From NCBI GenBank assembly GCA_032191485.1, contig JAVDOI010000005.1, positions 8,237,979-8,301,978 of the forward strand: DNA of 64,000 nucleotides, given 5' to 3'. Source of the stretch: Leptoclinus maculatus. Lineage: Eukaryota > Chordata > Actinopteri > Perciformes > Stichaeidae. Position numbers and translations under genes: made by a program. Within the stretch, counting starts at the first letter, position 1. Every line of letters starts with the position of its first letter. The notes beneath the pieces were generated by a model. The model saw only the letters and a program-made list of their open reading frames with translations, searched no databases and was not told the DNA's origin. Shown here one piece after another: positions 59,020 to 64,000 of the stretch.

Positions 59020-59451
59020 ACATTACAGGAGGTGGTCCTGATGCACACACTCACAGCCTTCTCTGTGCTGTGAGCCAGAGGGGATGCTAACTGGTGGCGT
59101 TTTGTGAGGTTAACGGAGCTAAATGAGCAGGGATGACAGCTGGACTACTGAGTGGGCCATGGCAACCAGATACAACGGCCTATCAAGCTCAGACGAGCAG
59201 ATAGAATGTGGACATAAGTCAACATTATCTGCTCTTTGCTTGGATTCAAAGGCAGGTCAAAGGTCGCCTGTCAGATGGCTCAGTACATTTATGACCACAC
59301 CACACAGCACCTTGACAAGTCCAACTTGTCAAGAAATGAGCCGTTGTTCTCGGTTCATCTCATTTATTCAGTAACTGTACAGAACATGGAGCTAATATAT
59401 AACATTTGTACTCTCTCTAAGTCTCTAAGTCACACTCCGGATACAGAACAT
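59020..59451. other. unassigned sequence
   Basis: Two overlapping open frames of 83 codons (59123-59374, 59236-59487) have no recognised domains. Confidence 0.35.
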
Positions 59452-59745
59452 GTACTCAGTGGAGCTGGTGGAACATGTTCTTGGTAGGGCTGTGCCACAT
59501 CCAATCAATGTCAGCAAACATCCCAGAATGATTTAATGCAAAAACATTAAGGTATCAAACACACATTACTACTTTACAGTTAAATATTTAACATTTATTC
59601 CAACACGAAAAAAAGCAGTAAATAACACTTTGACAAACACGTCAGGACATCTTATTAATGTCACCCTCACAGGGAATTCAGTATAATATAATATATATAT
59701 CATATAATAATATTCAGTATAATACAAAACACACACACATATATG
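59452..59745 (-). repeat. partial inverted copy of the inner hAT (48070-49275)
   Basis: gtggagctggtggaacatgt, agggctgtgccacatccaat, catcccagaatgatttaatg and tgtcaccctcacagggaatt match the right third of 48070-49275 in reverse orientation. It ends in TA and CA runs. Confidence 0.85.
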
Positions 59746-59754
59746 TGTGGAAAC

Positions 59755-60015
59755 TGAAAAAAATAAGATTTGAATCTGAAAATATAAGACCTCAAATATC
59801 AAAATATATATGAAAGTGAAAAATTTAAATAAATATTGTATTCAAAACAATTCTAGAACTGAATCAAAATGATATTAAACCCCAAAACACTTTCATTCAC
59901 TTATTTGTATTTTGAATATATTGCTGTATTTCTCAATGTTCAAGACCACAACTTGAACTTGCAGGTTCACTTTTGTTTTTCAAATGATCAAAACTATTGA
60001 TCTGGATTTGTCTCC
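59755..60015 (+). repeat. A-rich dispersed repeat, second copy of 32225-32475
   Basis: It shares the ordered blocks listed for 32225-32475. The following sequence up to 60430 has no recognised gene. Confidence 0.7.
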
Positions 60016-60430
60016 ATGAACCTGCATCATCTGTGGCTCTCGCAGTACAGACAACGAATCATCGCACTTTGAGATCCAATATGCTTCCATAACTCCACCA
60101 GATACCATGAAAGATTCAAGTTGTGTCACTAAACAGGTGACAGAAATAGGCCTCTGCTGTCCATGTGAAAATAGTTCCAAAAGGTTCCACTAAGAGGCAG
60201 CATAACACAACAGAACTCATTTCTTTGCTTCACATGTTGCATTTTTAAAACAGGATCTGCACAAATACTAGAAATAAAAGGCTTTTTCTGCAAGTAAAAC
60301 AAAAGTTTGCTTACAAACGTTGTGTCCATTAATCTTTGTTATCTGTGATTCTAAAAGATTTGAAAACATTTACTTGTTGATTTCATATTAGAACAGCAAC
60401 AAATTCTGTGTTTCATGTTAGATATGAAAG

Positions 60431-60720
60431 CAGTGGAGCTGGTGGAACATGTTCTTGGTAGGGCTGTGCCACATCCAATCAATGTCAGCAAACATCCCAG
60501 AATGATTTAATGCAAAAAACATTAAGGTATCAAACACGCATTACTACTTTACAGTTAAATATTTAACCTTTATTCCAACACGAAAAAAAGCAGTAAATAA
60601 CACTGATAAACATGTCAGGACATCTGATTAATGTCACCCTCAGGGAATTCAGTATAATATAATAATATATATCATATAATAATATTCAGTATAATATAAA
60701 CACACACACACACATATATA
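60431..60720 (-). repeat. second partial inverted copy of the inner hAT
   Basis: Nearly identical to 59452-59745 and 978 bp further on, starting gcagtggagctggtggaaca and ending in a (CA)n/(TA)n run. The spacing and matching left edges suggest a tandem duplication of the whole ~980-bp block or two insertions. Confidence 0.85.
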
Positions 60721-60989
60721 CATATATATATATATATACATATAAATATTAGGGGTGTAACGATACGCGTATTCGTATTGAACCGTTCGGTACGAGGCTC
60801 ACGGTTCGGTACGCATGACGAACCGAACAATACGTTCATACTAGTGCATTTGGAAAATGCAGAAGCTTAAATTGTGGGAAATATTATGTTTTCGGTGGAG
60901 CCACTGTTCTCAAACTGGCAACACACATGACGTAACGGACAGCGTGCTGTGAGACACGCTACACGAAGCTAACGTTAGCTCGGTGCAAC

Positions 60990-61523
60990 ATGGCTAGTAA
61001 TAGACCAGGAATAAAAGATCCTCCAACGGCCTACAGGTCTGGTGTTTGGAGCCACTTTGGTTTCTCTGTGAACTATGAGGGCGATGGTGAGAGAGTGGTG
61101 GATAAAAAAACAACGCTATGTCGCATTTGCTACACGAGTGTAGGCAACATCAGTGGGAATATCTCAAACATGTTAACACATTTACGCCGACATCACCCCA
61201 GTGTGGCAGTGGGTGGAACTAAAGGAAAACCTTGAGCAGCACACGCGCTTCAAACTCTCCCGAAGATTTAAGCAGCTGTTCCCTGCCGATGAGGGCTAAA
61301 GCGATCACCACGGCGATTTGTACATTTACAGCCGCGGACATGAGACCCGACTCTGTAGTGTGAAACGCTTTATGAACCTGCTGAATGTTATTGAGCCCGT
61401 TACACTACTCCTTCACGAGCCCATTTCAGACAAACCGTAATTCCCGCTTTGTACAAGAAAACAAAAGCACAAGTAGAGAATCACATGTCCGAGGCACCCG
61501 CTGCTGCTCTGACAACGAGGGCT
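60990..61523 (+). pseudogene. hAT transposase N-terminal part (BED finger), broken
   Basis: The frame from ATG 60990 gives MASNRPGIKDPPTAYRSGVW and a BED zinc finger (LCRICYTSV...LTHLRRHHPS, CxxC...HxxxxH), ending at a stop after 81 codons. Further pieces in other frames, AITTAICTFTAADMRP and then the region after MLNVIEP, show that several frameshifts or deletions separate the finger from the catalytic domain. PALYKKTKAQVENHMSEAPA leads into the repeat array. Confidence 0.8.
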
Positions 61524-62800
61524 ACACAACGCTACCTGACTGTAACACACATTACCTCACCACTGAATGAGATGAAGAGCCATGTTCTTCAGACACAACG
61601 CTACCTGACTGTAACACACATTACCTCACCACTGAATGAGATGAAGAGTCATGTTCTTCAGACACAACGCTACCTGACTGTAACACACATTACCTCACCA
61701 CTGAATGAGATGAAGAGCCATGTTCTTCAGACACAACGCTACCTGACTGTAACACACATTACCTCATCACTGAATGAGATGAAGAGTCATGTTCTTCAGA
61801 CACAACGCTACCTGACTGTAACACACATTACCTCACCACTGAATGAGATGAAGAGTCATGTTCTTCAGACACAATGCTACCTGACTGTAACACACATTAC
61901 CTCACCACTGAATGAGATGAAGAGCCATGTTCTTCAGACACAACGCTACCTGACTGTAACACACATTACCTCACCACTGAATGAGATGAAGAGTCATGTT
62001 CTTCAGACACAACGCTACCTGACTGTAACACACATTACCTCACCACTGAATGAGATGAAGAGCCATGTTCTTCAGACACAACGCTACCTGACTGTAACAC
62101 ACATTACCTCATCACTGAATGAGATGAAGAGTCATGTTCTTCAGACACAACGCTACCTGACTGTAACACACATTACCTCACCACTGAATGAGATGAAGAG
62201 CCATGTTCTTCAGACACAACGCTACCTGACTGTAACACACATTACCTCACCACTGAATGAGATGAAGAGTCATGTTCTTCAGACACAACGCTACCTGACT
62301 GTAACACACATTACCTCACTACTGAATGAGATGAAGAGTCATGTTCTTCAGACACAACGCTACCTGACTGTAACACACATTACCTCATCACTGAATGAGA
62401 TGAAGAGTCATGTTCTTCAGACACAACACTACCTGACTGTAACACACATTACCTCACCACTGAATGAGATGAAGAGTCATGTTCTTCAGACACAACACTA
62501 CCTGACTGTAACACACATTACCTCATCACTGAATGAGATGAAGAGTCATGTTCTTCAGACACAACGCTACCTGACTGTAACACACATTACCTCACCACTG
62601 AATGAGATGAAGAGTCATGTTCTTCAGACACAATGCTACCTGACTGTAACACACATTACCTCACCACTGAATGAGATGAAGAGCCACGTTCTTCAGACAC
62701 AACGCTACCTGACTGTAACACACATTACCTCACCACTGAATGAGATGAAGAGTCATGTTCTTCAGACACAACGCTACCTGACTGTAACACACATTACCTT
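61524..62800 (+). repeat. 69-bp in-frame minisatellite, about 18 copies, from hAT transposase
   Basis: The unit acacaacgctacctgactgt ... gttcttcag encodes 23 residues (TQRYLTVTHITSPLNEMKSH plus VLQ). Units differ by single changes (cgctac/tgctac/cactac; caccac/catcac/cactac; gagtcat/gagccat). The translated unit matches the hAT block that normally reads like YLTVTxHxIxxxxEMxxxVLQT and normally occurs once. The frame is open for 457 codons, simply because the unit is a multiple of three with no stop. Confidence 0.95.
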
Positions 62801-62861
62801 ACCATATCAAGACAATTACTAAATCAGCCTCCTATCACCTGAAGAATATATCAAGGGTTAG

Positions 62862-63545
62862 AGGACTTATGTAGACTCCAGTAGACTGGACTACTGTAAC
62901 GGTGTGTTTACAGGTCTCTGTAACAAGTCAATCAGAAAGCTGCAGCTCGAGTCCTCACTAAGACAAAGAAAGTGGATCACATCACTCCAGTTCTGAGGTC
63001 TTCACACTGGCTTCCTGTCCAACAAAGAAGTGACTTTAAAATCCTGCTGTTGGTTTATAAAGCACTGAATGGTTTAGGGCCAAAATACATCTCTGATCTG
63101 CTGCTACCTTATGAACCATCCCGACCCCTTAGGTGGTCTGGGACCGTTCTACTTCCTGTTCCCAGAGTCAGAACTAAACATGGAGAAGCAGCGTTCAGTT
63201 GTTCTGCTCCACATATCTGGAACAAAGTCCCAGAAAGCTGCAGGTCTGCTGAGACCCTCAGCTCCTTTAAATCAAGACTGAAGACTTTTCTGTTTGCTGC
63301 CTTTAATTGAACCAGATTCAAGGATATTAATCAATCTCCTGCATTTCTGCATTTTACTACTGTATTTTATTTCTTACACTGCTTTTTAATGTTTTAATGA
63401 CTGTTTTTAATGTTCTTAATTGTTTTTAAATCTCCTTTTCTTATGCCTTATGTTTTGATGCTTTTAATGGTTTCATGTGAAGCACTTTGAATTACCTTGT
63501 TGTTGAAATGTGCTATACAAATAAACTTGCCTTGCCTTGCCTTAC
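62862..63545 (+). mobile_element. L2-like LINE 3' end
   Basis: The end of an L2/CR1-type reverse transcriptase is seen: SRLDYCNGV before a frame change, then 62972-63310 with DHITPVLRSSHWLPVQQRSDF, KILLLVYKALNGLGPKYISD, FSCSAPHIWNKVPESCRSAE and SSFKSRLKTFLF. The 3' UTR ends gtgctatacaaataaacttg followed by (ccttg)n, the short-repeat tail typical of this LINE group. It is 5'-truncated, as usual. Confidence 0.9.
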
Positions 63546-64000
63546 ACAGCCACAACAGCCTGACTCCTCCTCCTCATGCTGGTCACCAGCCTGGCTCCTC
63601 CTCCTCATGCTTGTCACCAGCCTGGCTCCTCCTTCTCATGCTGGTCACCAGCCTGGCTCCTCCTCCTCATGCTTGTCACCAGCCTGGCTCCTCCTCCTCA
63701 TGCTGGTCACCAGCCTGGCTCCTCCTCCTCATGCTGGTCACCAGCCTGACTCCTCCTCCTCATGCTGGTCACCAGCCTGGCTCCTCCTCCTCATGCTTGT
63801 CACCAGCCTGGCTCCTCCTCCTCATGCTAGTCACCAGCCTGACTCCTCCTCCTCATACTGGTCACCAGCCTGGCTCCTCCTCCTCATGCTTGTCACCAGC
63901 CTGGCTCCTCCTCCTCATGCTGGTCACCAGCCTGGCTCCTCCTCCTCATGCTGGTCACCAGCCTGGTCACACTGCTGTGGGATGGCATTCCACTCCTCAA
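63546..64000 (-). repeat. 31-bp minisatellite inside a Tc1-like transposase remnant
   Basis: About 13 units of cctggctcctcctcctcatg + cttgtcaccag. On the minus strand the right flank begins GAG-GAG-TGG-AAT (EEWNAIPQQC) and the left flank reads LVTSMRRRSQAVVAV. These are the two halves of the C-terminal motif of Tc1-like transposases (WxxIPQ...SMRRRxQAV). The array is thus an expansion of that segment. Because 31 is not a multiple of 3, the frame rotates between units. The window ends inside the flank. Confidence 0.8.

Larger units (their letters stand above)
60751..62815 (+). mobile_element. hAT (ZBED1-like) element with aggggtgtaac terminus
   Basis: The left terminus aggggtgtaacgatacgcg with its internal palindrome is shared with 13923. 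A BED-finger frame and recognisable transposase pieces follow, then a 69-bp in-frame array. No right terminus is present; an L2-like LINE tail begins soon after. Confidence 0.8.

Noticed and set aside
61449..62822. 457-codon open frame as a real repetitive protein gene
   Set aside because: Its length follows from a stop-free 69-bp unit. The start is inside a broken hAT transposase. Kept as a finding about origin, not annotated as a gene.

Overview
The window looks like a stretch of a teleost (probably percomorph) nuclear genome. The evidence is spliced vertebrate genes with GT-AG introns, a fish-type intronless TRIM gene, (CA)n and (TA)n microsatellites, and a dense, layered set of hAT, Ty3/Gypsy and L2-like elements of kinds common in bony fish. 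I saw no bacterial features, CRISPR arrays or functional tRNA genes.

Layout. 1-13.2 kb: the 3' half of a Munc18/STXBP1-like gene on the + strand (seven internal or terminal coding exons at 1475-8197), plus a second, phase-compatible alternative terminal exon at 12311 with a poly(A) signal near 13185. Inverted copies of one hAT-like element lie at 1-310 and 13.9-14.7 kb. 14.7-18.1 kb: unassigned sequence, a 25-bp minisatellite and one arm of a dispersed repeat. 18.9-21.3 kb: an intronless TRIM gene whose B30.2 domain is cut off by one in-frame TAG. 22.4-27.6 kb: remains of two hAT elements placed end to end (24806/24815), then a foldback-like element. 27.6-37.6 kb: mostly unassigned, with tRNA-derived SINEs and a DNA-transposon-like element that carries a 355-bp piece of 28S rRNA. 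37.6-41.1 kb and 50.1-53.3 kb: a recent direct duplication containing two near-identical five-exon GLIPR2-like (CAP superfamily) genes. Between them sit a young chromodomain Ty3/Gypsy element (41456-47120, 5-bp target duplication, LTRs differing by one base) and a hAT nested inside another hAT, both with perfect 8-bp target duplications. 52.4-59.0 kb: a decayed Mag/K02A2.6-like Ty3 element broken up by several insertions. 59-64 kb: hAT remnants, an L2-like LINE tail and a Tc1-like transposase remnant.

Two things stand out. First, several transposon coding segments have independently become tandem arrays: 27-bp and 69-bp in-frame arrays in two hAT elements, a 31-bp array in a Tc1-like tail, and a small array in a Ty3 gag. 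Second, the young Gypsy has no recognisable tRNA primer site. Its first bases inside the 5' LTR are instead complementary over 10 nt to a site within the LTR that lies about 30 bp downstream of a TATA-like sequence, which fits Tf1/sushi-type self-priming.

All calls were made by eye from sequence and remembered family knowledge; no database search was run.
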